NCBI RefSeq assembly: GCF_009909205.1
Contig: NZ_JAAAPN010000003.1
Span: 248,001-312,000 of the forward strand
DNA length: 64,000 bases
Reading direction: 5' to 3'
From: Aquabacterium fontiphilum
GTDB lineage: Bacteria; Pseudomonadota; Gammaproteobacteria; Burkholderiales; Burkholderiaceae_C
Shown here piece by piece: positions 22,633-32,299 of the stretch (position 1 is its first letter; each line of letters opens with the position of its first letter). The position numbers and the translations under genes are program-made. The notes beneath the pieces were generated by a model that did no database searches, had not been told where the DNA came from, and saw nothing but the letters and a program-made list of their open reading frames with translations.

Positions 22633-23658
22633 ATGACCGCGATTCTTCCCGCCGGCATGGATGATGCCGGCTCTCGTCCAGACGATCTTCGCCGTCCCAT
22701 GACCAATCCCCCAGAACGCCGCGTCTCCGCCCCATGGGCGGATGCTCTGTTTGCCTTGCTGGCCCGAGGCGCCGCCATCCTGACCCTGTTGCTGCTGTTT
22801 GCGATCATTGCGTCGCTGGTCGTCGGCGCGTGGCCCTCCATCCAGGAGTACGGCATCAGCTTCCTGTGGCGCAGTGAATGGGATCCCGTGCAGGACCAGT
22901 ACGGTGGCCTTGTGATGATCTACGGCACGCTGATGACGTCGTTCATCGCTCTGTTGATCGCCGTGCCAGTGAGTTTCGGCATTGCCCTGTTTCTGACTGA
23001 GTTGTCGCCTTCGTGGCTCAAGCGCCCCCTGGGCATTGCCATCGAGTTGCTGGCGGCGGTTCCGTCGATCGTGTACGGCATGTGGGGCCTGCTCGTGTTT
23101 GGCCCCATCCTGTCAACCTATGTGCAGCAGCCGCTGCAGGCAGCCACCGAAGGCATTCCGTATCTGTCCGCGCTGTTTTCCGGCCCTCCGGTGGGCATCG
23201 GTATCCTGTCGGCCGGCATCATCCTGGCGATCATGATCATCCCGTTCATCGCTTCCGTGATGCGGGACGTGTTCGAAGTCACGCCCCCGCTGCTGAAGGA
23301 GTCGGCCTACGGCCTGGGTTCGACCACCTGGGAGGTGGTCTGGAAGGTCGTGCTGCCCTACACCAAGACGGGTGTGGTCGGCGGCATCATGCTGGGTTTG
23401 GGGCGTGCGCTGGGTGAAACCATGGCCGTCACGTTCGTGATCGGCAACATGAACCAGCTTGACAGCCTGTCGCTGTTCGAGGCGGCCAACAGCATCACCT
23501 CGGCGCTGGCCAACGAGTTTGCCGAAGCGAACGTGGGCCTGCACCAGGCCTCGCTGATCTACCTCGGCCTCGTGCTGTTCTTCATCACCTTTGTCGTGCT
23601 GGCGTTCTCCAAGATCCTGCTGGCGCGCCTCAAGAAGTCGGAAGGAGCGCGTTCATGA
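22633..23658 (+). CDS. pstC: phosphate ABC transporter permease PstC
   Basis: The 341-residue inner-membrane permease has about six helices. The binding-protein-dependent transport signature is [19 protein letters not shown], where the cytoplasmic EAA loop contacts PstB. The N-terminal 35 residues are polar. GGAGG lies seven bases before the ATG at 22633. The stop overlaps the pstA start by four bases. Confidence 0.96.
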   Translation: MTAILPAGMDDAGSRPDDLRRPMTNPPERRVSAPWADALFALLARGAAILTLLLLFAIIASLVVGAWPSIQEYGISFLWRSEWDPVQDQYGGLVMIYGTLMTSFIALLIAVPVSFGIALFLTELSPSWLKRPLGIAIELLAAVPSIVYGMWGLLVFGPILSTYVQQPLQAATEGIPYLSALFSGPPVGIGILSAGIILAIMIIPFIASVMRDVFEVTPPLLKESAYGLGSTTWEVVWKVVLPYTKTGVVGGIMLGLGRALGETMAVTFVIGNMNQLDSLSLFEAANSITSALANEFAEANVGLHQASLIYLGLVLFFITFVVLAFSKILLARLKKSEGARS

Positions 23659-24512
23659 GCGCCGAACTGCAACTGCAGCGTGCGCGGATGCACGCGTCGC
23701 GCAAGCGCGTCAACATCATCGCGCTGACCCTGTCGCTGGCGGCCATGGCTTTCGGTCTGGTCTGGCTGGTTTGGATTTTGTTCGAGACGGTCCGGCTCGG
23801 CATCGATGGCCTGACGATGGCCACCTTTACCCAAATGACGCCTGCGCCGATGGAGGAGGGCGGTCTGGCCAACGCCATCATGGGTTCGCTCATCATGGTG
23901 GGGCTGGCCACGGCCATCGGCACGCCCGTTGGCATGCTGGCTGGCATCTACCTGGCGGAGTATGGTCAGCAAGGGTGGCTGGGCAGCCTGACGCGCTTCA
24001 TCAACGACATCCTGTTGTCGGCCCCTTCGATCGTGATTGGTCTGTTCATTTATTCGGTGGTGGTGGCCCGCACGCTCACCTTCTCCGGCTGGGCCGGCGT
24101 GCTGGCCCTGGCCCTCATCGTGGTGCCGGTGGTGATCCGCACGACCGAGAACATGCTGATGCTGATCCCCAATGCGCTGCGTGAAGCCGCTTATGCGCTG
24201 GGCACGCCGAAGTGGAAGGTCATCCTGACCATCACGCTGAAGTCCGCCCGGGCTGGTGTGATCACGGGCATCCTGCTTGCTCTGGCGCGCATCGCCGGCG
24301 AAACGGCGCCGTTGCTGTTCACCGCGCTGTCCAACCAATTCTGGAACACCGACCTGGGCTCGCCGATGGCCAGCCTGCCGGTGACCATCTTCAAGTTTGC
24401 GATGAGCCCGTTCGAGAACTGGCAGAAACTGGCCTGGGCCGGTGTCTTCCTGATCACGCTGGGTGTGCTGACGCTCAACATCATCGCTCGTACCCTGTTC
24501 CGCCAGCGCTGA
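23655..24512 (+). CDS. pstA: phosphate ABC transporter permease PstA
   Basis: This 285-residue partner of PstC has six predicted helices. The EAA-type loop is seen in [14 protein letters not shown] and [18 protein letters not shown]. The start overlaps pstC in ATGA, so translation is probably coupled and the two subunits made in equal amounts. A 38-base gap precedes pstB. Confidence 0.96.
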   Translation: MSAELQLQRARMHASRKRVNIIALTLSLAAMAFGLVWLVWILFETVRLGIDGLTMATFTQMTPAPMEEGGLANAIMGSLIMVGLATAIGTPVGMLAGIYLAEYGQQGWLGSLTRFINDILLSAPSIVIGLFIYSVVVARTLTFSGWAGVLALALIVVPVVIRTTENMLMLIPNALREAAYALGTPKWKVILTITLKSARAGVITGILLALARIAGETAPLLFTALSNQFWNTDLGSPMASLPVTIFKFAMSPFENWQKLAWAGVFLITLGVLTLNIIARTLFRQR

Positions 24513-24550
24513 TGGCGCGGCACGCACCTTACTGACGGAGATCCAAAATC

Positions 24551-25336
24551 ATGGATGCCAAGGTTCAAAACGCCACCCCTGCAAAGGCCAAGCTGTCTGT
24601 TCGTGACCTGAACTTCTACTACGGCAAGTTCCACGCGCTCAAGAACGTCAACATGGAGCTGCCCGAGAACAAGGTCACGGCCTTTATCGGGCCGTCTGGC
24701 TGCGGTAAGTCCACACTGTTGCGCACTTTCAACCGCATGTTCGAGCTGTATCCTGAACAGCGTGCCGAAGGCCAGATCCTGCTGGATGGCCAGGACATCC
24801 TGACATCGCGGGAGGATGTGTCGCTGATCCGCGCCCGCGTGGGCATGGTCTTTCAGAAACCGACGCCCTTCCCGATGTCCATCTACGAGAACATCGCCTT
24901 TGGCGTGCGCCTGTTCGAGAAGCTGTCTCGTTCGGAGATGGACGAGCGCGTGGAGTGGGCGCTGAAGAAGGCTGCGCTGTGGAACGAAGTCAAGGACAAG
25001 CTCAACCAGAGCGGCTCTGGCCTGTCCGGGGGGCAGCAGCAGCGTCTGTGTATTGCCCGGGGCATCGCGATCAAGCCCGAGGTGTTGCTGCTCGACGAAC
25101 CCTGTTCGGCCCTGGACCCGATTTCCACCGGCAAGATCGAAGAGCTCATCCACGAGCTCAAGAACGACTACACCGTGTTGATCGTGACGCACAACATGCA
25201 GCAGGCTGCCCGTTGTTCCGATTTCACGGCCTACATGTACCTGGGCGAGTTGATCGAGTTCGGTGCCACTACCGATATCTTCATGAAGCCCAAGCGCACC
25301 GAGACCGAAGACTACATCACCGGCCGTTTCGGTTGA
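24551..25336 (+). CDS. pstB: phosphate ABC transporter ATP-binding protein PstB
   Basis: This 261-residue ATPase drives PstCA. Walker A is GPSGCGKST, the Q-loop [11 protein letters not shown], the signature [14 protein letters not shown], Walker [14 protein letters not shown] and the H-loop IVTHNMQQA. The N-terminus [18 protein letters not shown] is typical. GGAG precedes the ATG. With PhoU and PhoR it also forms the phosphate-sensing complex. Confidence 0.97.
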   Translation: MDAKVQNATPAKAKLSVRDLNFYYGKFHALKNVNMELPENKVTAFIGPSGCGKSTLLRTFNRMFELYPEQRAEGQILLDGQDILTSREDVSLIRARVGMVFQKPTPFPMSIYENIAFGVRLFEKLSRSEMDERVEWALKKAALWNEVKDKLNQSGSGLSGGQQQRLCIARGIAIKPEVLLLDEPCSALDPISTGKIEELIHELKNDYTVLIVTHNMQQAARCSDFTAYMYLGELIEFGATTDIFMKPKRTETEDYITGRFG

Positions 25337-25378
25337 TGAGCTGGCCAACCCATACCAACACAGAAGACGGAGCAGCCC

Positions 25379-26086
25379 ATGTCCGACAAGCACCTCTCCA
25401 GCCAGTTTGATGCCGAGCTCAGCGGCGTGTCCACACGCGTGCTGGAAATGGGCGGTCTGGTCGAGTCCCAGATCGCGCAGGCCATTTATTCACTGACGCA
25501 TTTCAGCGGCGATGTGGCCACCCAGGTTCTGCAGACGGAAGCCCGCGTGAACCTGCTGGAGATGGAGATCGACGCCGATCTGTCGACCATCATCGCGCGC
25601 CGTCAGCCGACGGCACGTGATCTGCGACTGCTGATCGCCATCTCCAAGACGATCGGCAACCTCGAACGGGTGGGCGACGAGGCCGCGCGCATCGCGCGGA
25701 CGGTGCAGCGCCTGATCAACACCGGCGTGTCAACGCGGCTGCGCCTGCCGGTGAGCGATGTCTCGTTCGAGGCTTCCCTGGCCACCGCCTCACTGCGTCG
25801 CTCGCTGGATGCATTTGCGCGCCTGGACACCCAGGCTGCACTCGAAGTGATCAAGGGCGACAACGAGATCGACGCCGAGTTTGACGGCCTGATGCGCAAG
25901 CTCATTACCTACATGATGGAAGACCCTCGCACCATTTCGGCCTCCATCGATCTGGTGTTCGTGGCCAAGGCGATCGAGCGCGTGGGTGACCACGCCAAGA
26001 ACCTTGCCGAGCAGGTGATCTACATCGTCAAGGGCGCCGACGTTCGGCACAACACCCCCGAAGACGTCGAGTCCATCATCAAGTAA
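25379..26086 (+). CDS. phoU: phosphate signalling regulator PhoU
   Basis: This 235-residue all-helical protein is made of two three-helix PhoU repeats (about 10-110 and 115-225). Each holds an E/DxxxD metal-binding pattern, for example EMEIDADLSTIIARRQP and GDNEIDAEFDGLM. It passes the transport state of PstSCAB to the PhoR kinase and keeps the Pho regulon off when phosphate is plentiful. It sits between pstB and phoB, the usual place. Confidence 0.95.
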   Translation: MSDKHLSSQFDAELSGVSTRVLEMGGLVESQIAQAIYSLTHFSGDVATQVLQTEARVNLLEMEIDADLSTIIARRQPTARDLRLLIAISKTIGNLERVGDEAARIARTVQRLINTGVSTRLRLPVSDVSFEASLATASLRRSLDAFARLDTQAALEVIKGDNEIDAEFDGLMRKLITYMMEDPRTISASIDLVFVAKAIERVGDHAKNLAEQVIYIVKGADVRHNTPEDVESIIK

Positions 26087-26104
26087 GCCCGTCGGGAGCC
26101 AAGC

Positions 26105-26806
<702 letters not shown>

Positions 26807-26818
26807 CCGCCCCGACTT

Positions 26819-28162
26819 GTGATCGTTGAATCCAATTCTTCGTGGCTGCTGTCGCGCGTGGGTGCGCGCCTGCTGTCTGCGCTGGCCGGCGGGCTGGCCG
26901 GATGGGGGCTTGGGGAGTGGCTGGGCTATCCCACCACACTCGCATTCGCGGGCGCCGGCGTGGCGGTCCTGACGCTGTCGGTGGCCGACACCCTCAAGGG
27001 AAACGAACTCCTGGACTGGCTGCGCAATCCAGACGCTGACCCGCCAGAGCTGCCCGGTCTGTGGGGCGAGGTGGCACACCGCATCCGGCGCCTCGTGATC
27101 CAGCGCAACCAAGCCGTCACCCACGAGCGCGCACGGCTGGATCAGTTCCTGTCAGCCATCGAGGTTTCGCCCAATGGCGTGATGCTGCTTGACGAGACGG
27201 ACCACATCGTGTGGCTGAGTTCGGTGGCAGCAGACCATTTCGGCCTGAATGCCCGTACAGACCTGCAGCAGCGAGTGACCAACCTCGTTCGCTACCCCAG
27301 CTTTGTCCAGTATCTGGCAGCGGGCGACTACCGTGAGCCGGTGAAGTGCGTGGTGGCGCGTGGCGCGCTGACGCACATGCAGGTTCACGTTCGCGTTTAC
27401 GGCGAGGGCATGAAGCTGGTCGTGTCGCAGGACATCTCCGAGCGCGAACGGGCCGACACCATGCGTCGTGACTTCGTGGCCAACGTGTCGCACGAGATCC
27501 GCACGCCCCTGACCGTGCTCAGTGGCTTCATCGAGACCATGGCCACGCTGTCATTGACCGAGGTCGAGCGCAAGCGCGTGATCGAACTCATGACGCAGCA
27601 GGCTGCCCGCATGCAGACGCTGGTGGCCGATCTGCTGACGCTGGCGCAGATTGAAGGCAGCCCCCGGCCCGCTTCCGACCGCTGGATGTCGCTGGAGGCC
27701 ATGCTGCGTCGCATAGAAAGCGACGGTCTGGCCCTGTCTGCGGGGCGCCACCGACTGGCTTTCCACATCACCGACGCAGTCGGGCTGTCCTTGTCCGGTG
27801 TGGAGACGGAATGGCTCAGCGCCATGGGCAATCTTGTGTCCAATGCCATTCGGTACACGCCCGAGGGCGGGGCAGTAGAGGTCAGCTGGGTGAGCCGTGC
27901 GGATGGAGGCGGCGAGTTCCGTGTCAAAGACACGGGTATTGGCATTGCGCCCGAGCATTTGCCGCGCCTGACCGAGCGCTTCTATCGCGTGGACGGCAGC
28001 CGCTCGCGGGACACGGGGGGGACCGGCTTGGGGCTGTCCATCGTCAAGCACGTCATCCAGCGCCACGGCGGTGAGCTGAAGGTCACCAGTGAGCCTGGCA
28101 AGGGTTCGGTGTTCAGTCTGACGGTGCCACCCACGCGGGTGCGCAGTGCTGAAGCAGACTGA
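26819..28162 (+). CDS. phoR: phosphate regulon sensor histidine kinase PhoR
   Basis: The 447-residue kinase has two N-terminal hydrophobic stretches (about 10-60), a charged linker and a PAS domain (about 100-200, SAIEVSPNGVMLLDE). Dimerisation and phosphotransfer occur at His in NVSHEIRTPLTVL, and ATP-binding boxes are NLVSNAIRYTPEGG, DTGIGI and GGTGLGLSIVKH. It starts with GTG 12 bases after phoB. It lacks a large periplasmic domain, as expected when phosphate is sensed through PstSCAB-PhoU. Confidence 0.95.
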   Translation: MIVESNSSWLLSRVGARLLSALAGGLAGWGLGEWLGYPTTLAFAGAGVAVLTLSVADTLKGNELLDWLRNPDADPPELPGLWGEVAHRIRRLVIQRNQAVTHERARLDQFLSAIEVSPNGVMLLDETDHIVWLSSVAADHFGLNARTDLQQRVTNLVRYPSFVQYLAAGDYREPVKCVVARGALTHMQVHVRVYGEGMKLVVSQDISERERADTMRRDFVANVSHEIRTPLTVLSGFIETMATLSLTEVERKRVIELMTQQAARMQTLVADLLTLAQIEGSPRPASDRWMSLEAMLRRIESDGLALSAGRHRLAFHITDAVGLSLSGVETEWLSAMGNLVSNAIRYTPEGGAVEVSWVSRADGGGEFRVKDTGIGIAPEHLPRLTERFYRVDGSRSRDTGGTGLGLSIVKHVIQRHGGELKVTSEPGKGSVFSLTVPPTRVRSAEAD

Positions 28163-28163
28163 T

Positions 28164-29855
28164 TCAGTCAGCCCGCCGGTACAGCACCAGCTTTTCCGAG
28201 TTGCGTGTACGCTGGTTGTAGACACCAACCTTGTGCCAGCCTGCAAACTCGCGGCTGCGGGCATCGGCTGTCAGGCGCTGAACCATCCAGTCGCACGCAA
28301 AACCTTCGTTGCGCATCAGCGGACGGCCGTCGACCTTGTGTTGCCCGAAGTAGGCCACCGCCGTCAGCATGGCTGGCGGCACGTCAGGGGCGCACACCGC
28401 CACGCCGTCTGGCAACTGTGTGCGTACCCGGTCCATCAGCAAGCGATGGCTGCGCCCTTGGTCCAGCAGGGGCAGCAGCAGCGTCATGAACAGCAGCCAA
28501 CTGAGCGTCACGCCACCTGCAGGCAGCACCAGGCTTTTCCACATGGCGTGGCTGCGTCGGGCGGTTCGCCAACGCACCAGCGCCAGCCAAGCCAGCGTGC
28601 CTGCAATGGCCAACAGGAGCGCCAGCAGTGAAAAATCGGCCTCGTAGCCGGGTACCCGTTTCGACAGGTTGGCGGCCAGTCTGGCCGGCTGGCCCAGGTG
28701 CATTGCGCTGTAAGCCAGCCAGATCGCCAAGGCTGCCACGCTGAAGAACAACACCGAGAACCAGTCGATGGCGGCCCCCAATCCGCGCAGCAGGATCGGC
28801 AAAGCAAACGCGGCCAGCACTGCCAGTGCAGGCAGGGCCATCAGCAAGGCTTGCTGGTCGGCACCCATCACAAAAGCTGCGATCATGACCAGTACACCGA
28901 CCAGCAGGGGCGCCGCAATGTGCCGCCGCAGCAGTTGACGCCGCCAGTGCCACAGCGTCAGCAAAGCCAGCGGCAGGGTGGGCCAGGTAAACCAGATCAT
29001 CAACTCGGCAAACGCGCCCCAGGCGGGTGTGCGCGAGACCTTCCACTCCCAGCCTGGCTGTCCCAACGCGATCATGCCCAAGGTGAGGGCGGCCGCCAGC
29101 GCCATGCCCAGTACGATGCGCACCATCTGGGCACCTCGGTGGGGATGGCTGGAGCGCCAGCAGATCAGCAAGCCGACGCCACCGAGGAACTGCGCCAGAG
29201 CAGGGCTGCCGCTGCCCGCCAGCACGGGAAGGCTGATCAGCGCTGCCCAGCCGGCTTGGCGTGGATGTTGATCGAGGGCGGCCAATCCGTATAGGAAACC
29301 GGTGGCGCCCGCGAGCTGCAGCAATTCCGGTGTGGTTTCGTGTCCGAGTTGCAGCAGGCCGAGGCTGGCAATGAGCGCCAGCAAGGCACCGTCGGCCGTG
29401 GCGCGGGCGTAGTCTCGGGGCGCGGCCTCGCCGCCAAAGGCCAGCGGCAACGGGCGTGCCGCGTCGGTATGGGCCAAATGGTAGGCGGCGTACCAGGTCA
29501 GCGCCAGCACCGCACCCAGCACCGCGGCAAAAGCCAGGCGGGCGGCCAGCGCTGGGTCCAGCCAAGGATCGAGTGCGGTGATGAAGGCCGCCCCCAGCCA
29601 ATAGGGCAGCAGGCCGCCGGAGTCTGGTGCGATGCCGCCGATATTGGGACTCAACCACGATGACTGGCCCTGCGCCAGGCTCCACATCTGGCCGAACGAC
29701 GCGATGTCATGGTTCTTCCAGGGGTCGCGCCCGACGATGCCCGGCAGCACGTACGCCGCACACAGCAGCCACAGTGCCCAGCGCGGCAACGGTTGGGCGG
29801 ATTTCCGGGTGACCAGTGCAGGGGAGGCAGCGTGATGCAGAGAGTCCTGGGGCAT
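28164..29855 (-). CDS. multi-pass membrane protein, GT-C (ArnT/PMT-like) glycosyltransferase family
   Basis: The 563-residue integral membrane protein has about twelve helices. The first periplasmic loop (GRDPWKNHDIASFGQMWSLA) corresponds to the catalytic loop of family 39/83 lipid-linked-sugar transferases. In those an acidic pair follows a similar context; here the pair is His-Asp. The C-terminal periplasmic part (about 440-563) is soluble. The lipid or protein acceptor is unknown. The ATG at 29855 is chosen because an earlier in-frame start would cross the rpmE terminator. It is convergent with phoR, one base apart. Confidence 0.7.
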   Translation of the reverse strand: MPQDSLHHAASPALVTRKSAQPLPRWALWLLCAAYVLPGIVGRDPWKNHDIASFGQMWSLAQGQSSWLSPNIGGIAPDSGGLLPYWLGAAFITALDPWLDPALAARLAFAAVLGAVLALTWYAAYHLAHTDAARPLPLAFGGEAAPRDYARATADGALLALIASLGLLQLGHETTPELLQLAGATGFLYGLAALDQHPRQAGWAALISLPVLAGSGSPALAQFLGGVGLLICWRSSHPHRGAQMVRIVLGMALAAALTLGMIALGQPGWEWKVSRTPAWGAFAELMIWFTWPTLPLALLTLWHWRRQLLRRHIAAPLLVGVLVMIAAFVMGADQQALLMALPALAVLAAFALPILLRGLGAAIDWFSVLFFSVAALAIWLAYSAMHLGQPARLAANLSKRVPGYEADFSLLALLLAIAGTLAWLALVRWRTARRSHAMWKSLVLPAGGVTLSWLLFMTLLLPLLDQGRSHRLLMDRVRTQLPDGVAVCAPDVPPAMLTAVAYFGQHKVDGRPLMRNEGFACDWMVQRLTADARSREFAGWHKVGVYNQRTRNSEKLVLYRRAD

Positions 29856-29888
29856 GGAGGCGTGGTCAGGCGGGCGCGCCAATGGCAG

Positions 29889-29920
29889 CGAAAAGAAAAA
29901 GGGCAGCCTTGGCTGCCCTT
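29889..29920 (-). terminator. rho-independent terminator after rpmE
   Basis: Read on the minus strand, AAGGGCAGCC pairs with GGCTGCCCTT (29899-29920) and is followed by a pyrimidine run CTTTTTCTTTTC-like (29889-29903). It separates rpmE from the downstream membrane protein gene. Confidence 0.82.
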
Positions 29921-29966
29921 GTCGTCCAGGTTTGCCGCACCCCGCGCAGGCGGGGCGCGCCACAGA

Positions 29967-30224
29967 TCACTTGCGGAACTGGGCAAACTTGTTGCGGAAC
30001 TTCTCGACGCGGCCACCCAGGGTGTCCACGCTCTTTTGCTGACCCGTGTAGAAGGCGTGCGATTCAGACGAGGTTTCCAGCTTGAACAGGGGCACTTCGC
30101 GGCCGTCTTCCAGCTTGATGGTTTCCTTCGTGGGGGCGCACGAGCGGGTCACGAACTTGAAGCCGTTGGACTGATCCACGAAGCAGACGTCGCGGTAGTT
30201 GGGGTGAATACCTTCTTTGGGCAT
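29967..30224 (-). CDS. rpmE2: 50S ribosomal protein L31, type B
   Basis: The 85-residue protein has the type B pattern, starting [16 protein letters not shown] and ending [16 protein letters not shown]. It lacks the CxxC zinc motif of type A L31; single Cys residues remain at VCF and RSC. Zinc-free L31 can replace the zinc form when zinc is scarce, although in many betaproteobacteria type B is the main copy. The start at 30224 is the family N-terminus. It lies 93 bases after rho on the same strand. Confidence 0.95.
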   Translation of the reverse strand: MPKEGIHPNYRDVCFVDQSNGFKFVTRSCAPTKETIKLEDGREVPLFKLETSSESHAFYTGQQKSVDTLGGRVEKFRNKFAQFRK

Positions 30225-30317
30225 GGCGAAAACCTCTTGCTGTGTGCAACATCGGGAGCCACCAGGCCCCATGCCTGGCACTTTCCGACAGCCGGAAAAC
30301 CGAAGATTATATGCGAA

Positions 30318-31589
30318 TCAACCGCCTCGGCGCATCATGTCGAAGAAGTCGTGGTTGTTCTTCGTCGACTTCATCTTGTCCAGCACGAACTCCATCGCCT
30401 CGATTTCGTCCATGGGATACAACAGTTTGCGCAGGATCCAGCTCTTTTGCAGGATCTCGGGCTTGAGCAGCAGTTCCTCGCGGCGCGTGCCGGACTTGTT
30501 GATCAGGATCGAGGGGTAGACGCGCTTTTCGGCCATGCGACGATCCAGGTGGATTTCGCAGTTGCCGGTGCCCTTGAACTCTTCGTAGATCACTTCGTCC
30601 ATGCGGCTGCCGGTGTCGACCAGGGCCGTGCCGATGATGGTCAGCGAGCCGCCTTCTTCCACATTGCGGGCCGCACCGAAGAAGCGTTTGGGGCGTTGCA
30701 GCGCGTTGGCGTCCACACCACCGGTCAGCACCTTGCCGGAACTGGGCAGCACGTTGTTGTAGGCGCGGGCCAGACGGGTGATCGAATCCAGCAGGATGAC
30801 CACGTCCTTCTTCAGTTCGACCAGGCGCTTGGCGCGCTCGATCACCATCTCAGCCACTTGCACGTGGCGCTGGGCTGGCTCGTCGAAGGTGGAGCTGATG
30901 ACCTCGCCGCGCACGGTGCGCTGCATCTCGGTCACTTCCTCTGGGCGCTCATCGACGAGCAGCACGATCAGGTGCACATCAGGGTGATTGGCCACCAGCG
31001 CATGCGCCAGGTTCTTCATCATCACCGTCTTGCCGCTTTTGGGCGGGGCCACGAGCAGGGCGCGCTGGCCTTTGCCAATGGGCGCGATCAGGTCGATGAT
31101 GCGGCTGGTGATGTTGTCGTCATGCTTGCCGCTGGCGCCTTCGCGTTCGAGCTTGAACTGCTCTTCAGGGAAGAGGGGCGTCAGGTTCTCGAACATCAGC
31201 TTGTTCTTGCTGACTTCGGGGGGCAGGCCGTTGACGCGGTCGACCTTGACCAGGGCAAAGTAGCGCTCGCCGTCCTTGGGCACGCGCACTTCGCCTTCGA
31301 TCATGTCGCCGGTGTGCAGGTTGAAGCGGCGCACCTGGCTGGGCGACAGGTAGATGTCGTCCGTGCTGGCCAGGAAACTGGTGTCCAGCGAGCGCAGGAA
31401 GCCGAAGCCGTCAGGCAGGACCTCCAGGACGCCGTCGCCGAAGACCTGCTCGCCTGCCTTGGCGCGCTTCTTCATGATGGCGAACATCAGCTCCTGCTTG
31501 CGCATGCGGGCGACGTTCTCGATTTCGAGGGCTTCGGCCATCTCCACAAGCTTGGAGATGTGCAACGCCTTCAGTTCGGAAAGATGCAT
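30318..31589 (-). CDS. rho: transcription termination factor Rho
   Basis: The 423-residue hexameric RNA helicase ends transcription at rho-dependent sites. The N-terminal helical region begins [18 protein letters not shown]. The primary RNA-binding OSB fold contains [12 protein letters not shown]. The ATPase has P-loop VAPPKSGKT, Walker B-like [16 protein letters not shown] and Q-loop and R-loop residues further on. Length is close to E. coli Rho (419). The frame stays open about 220 bases upstream, but homology places the start at 31589. It has a long structured leader. Confidence 0.98.
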   Translation of the reverse strand: MHLSELKALHISKLVEMAEALEIENVARMRKQELMFAIMKKRAKAGEQVFGDGVLEVLPDGFGFLRSLDTSFLASTDDIYLSPSQVRRFNLHTGDMIEGEVRVPKDGERYFALVKVDRVNGLPPEVSKNKLMFENLTPLFPEEQFKLEREGASGKHDDNITSRIIDLIAPIGKGQRALLVAPPKSGKTVMMKNLAHALVANHPDVHLIVLLVDERPEEVTEMQRTVRGEVISSTFDEPAQRHVQVAEMVIERAKRLVELKKDVVILLDSITRLARAYNNVLPSSGKVLTGGVDANALQRPKRFFGAARNVEEGGSLTIIGTALVDTGSRMDEVIYEEFKGTGNCEIHLDRRMAEKRVYPSILINKSGTRREELLLKPEILQKSWILRKLLYPMDEIEAMEFVLDKMKSTKNNHDFFDMMRRGG

Positions 31590-31660
31590 GGATGGTGACC
31601 CTGCTGAACAAACTGCACCGTCTGTGCATACCAGCAAACCTGTCGAAGGCTGGCCGGCAT
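31571..31660 (-). CDS. possible 29-residue leader peptide overlapping the rho start
   Basis: An ATG-initiated frame ([20 protein letters not shown] and nine more residues) ends 16 bases inside rho in another frame, overlapping the rho start codon. E. coli rho is preceded by a leader open frame (rhoL, 33 codons). No convincing Shine-Dalgarno is seen, and short frames are frequent in GC-rich DNA, so this is only a candidate. Confidence 0.15.
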   Translation of the reverse strand: MPASLRQVCWYAQTVQFVQQGHHPCIFPN

Positions 31661-31813
31661 GACGTGCGTTGAACTGTCTTGGGGGAGGGGAACGGCCTGG
31701 AGGCCGCCGCACCGTGTGCGGCACGCGATCAGGAGCGTTGTGTCTGACCGCGTCACGAGCCTCCAGGTTGCAGGAGGCTGACGGGGCCGCAGGTCGCTTT
31801 AAAGACAACCTGC
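31590..31813 (-). promoter_or_regulatory. long structured rho leader
   Basis: From the predicted start site to the rho ATG the leader is about 224 bases. It contains at least three perfect hairpins on the minus strand: GCAGGT/ACCTGC, AGCCTCC/GGAGGCT and GCCGCAC/GTGCGGC. Rho is autoregulated by termination in its own leader in E. coli; the same is inferred here. Confidence 0.4.
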
Positions 31814-31819
31814 GCCCGC

Positions 31820-31825
31820 ATTATA
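31820..31825 (-). promoter_or_regulatory. -10 element of rho promoter
   Basis: On the minus strand this is a perfect TATAAT just downstream of the trxA stop codon. A -35 match (CTGACG, 31846-31851) has a long 20-base spacer, so it is uncertain. It would place the rho start site near 31813. Confidence 0.45.
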
Positions 31826-31847
31826 GGCGCATAAAGACGCCGGCTCG

Positions 31848-32177
31848 TCAGAGCGTGCCGTCGATGAAGGCCGTCAGCTGGGCCTTGGACAGGGCGCCGA
31901 CCTTCGTGGCGGCCAGCTGGCCATTCTTGAAGATCATCAGGGTGGGGATGCCGCGGATCCCGAACTTGGCAGGAACCTCGCGGTTCTGGTCCACATTCAT
32001 CTTGGCAACGGCCAGCTTGCCTTCGTAATCCTTGGCGACTTCGTCCAGGATGGGGGCGATCATCTTGCATGGGCCACACCACTCGGCCCAATAATCGACC
32101 AGCACGGGCTGGGCGGATTGCAGGACGTCGGCTTCGAAAGAGGCGTCGGTGATGTGCTTGATCAGTTCGCTGCTCAT
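31848..32177 (-). CDS. trxA: thioredoxin 1
   Basis: This 109-residue redox protein reduces disulfides in the cytoplasm. The active site WCGPCK lies at residues 32-37, with the buried Asp in VLVDYWAEW and the cis-Pro loop [11 protein letters not shown]. Length matches E. coli TrxA. The ATG at 32177 follows AGAAGGA with seven bases between. trxA upstream of rho on the same strand is a conserved proteobacterial pair. It diverges from the AddB-like gene. Confidence 0.97.
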   Translation of the reverse strand: MSSELIKHITDASFEADVLQSAQPVLVDYWAEWCGPCKMIAPILDEVAKDYEGKLAVAKMNVDQNREVPAKFGIRGIPTLMIFKNGQLAATKVGALSKAQLTAFIDGTL

Positions 32178-32299
32178 GGAAAATCCTTCTGGGGCTGGCG
32201 GCCCGCCCGGCGTTGTTCGGGCTTGTCCGCTGGCGAGAGTGGGAAGATTCTGACACAGAAGATGCGGCCGACCGCGGCCATCACAAGAGACCGTATTCA

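Noticed and set aside
30318-31808. A longer Rho beginning at 31808
   Set aside because: The extra 73 residues are low-complexity Pro/Arg-rich, lie in the predicted leader, and the family start [10 protein letters not shown] is at 31589.
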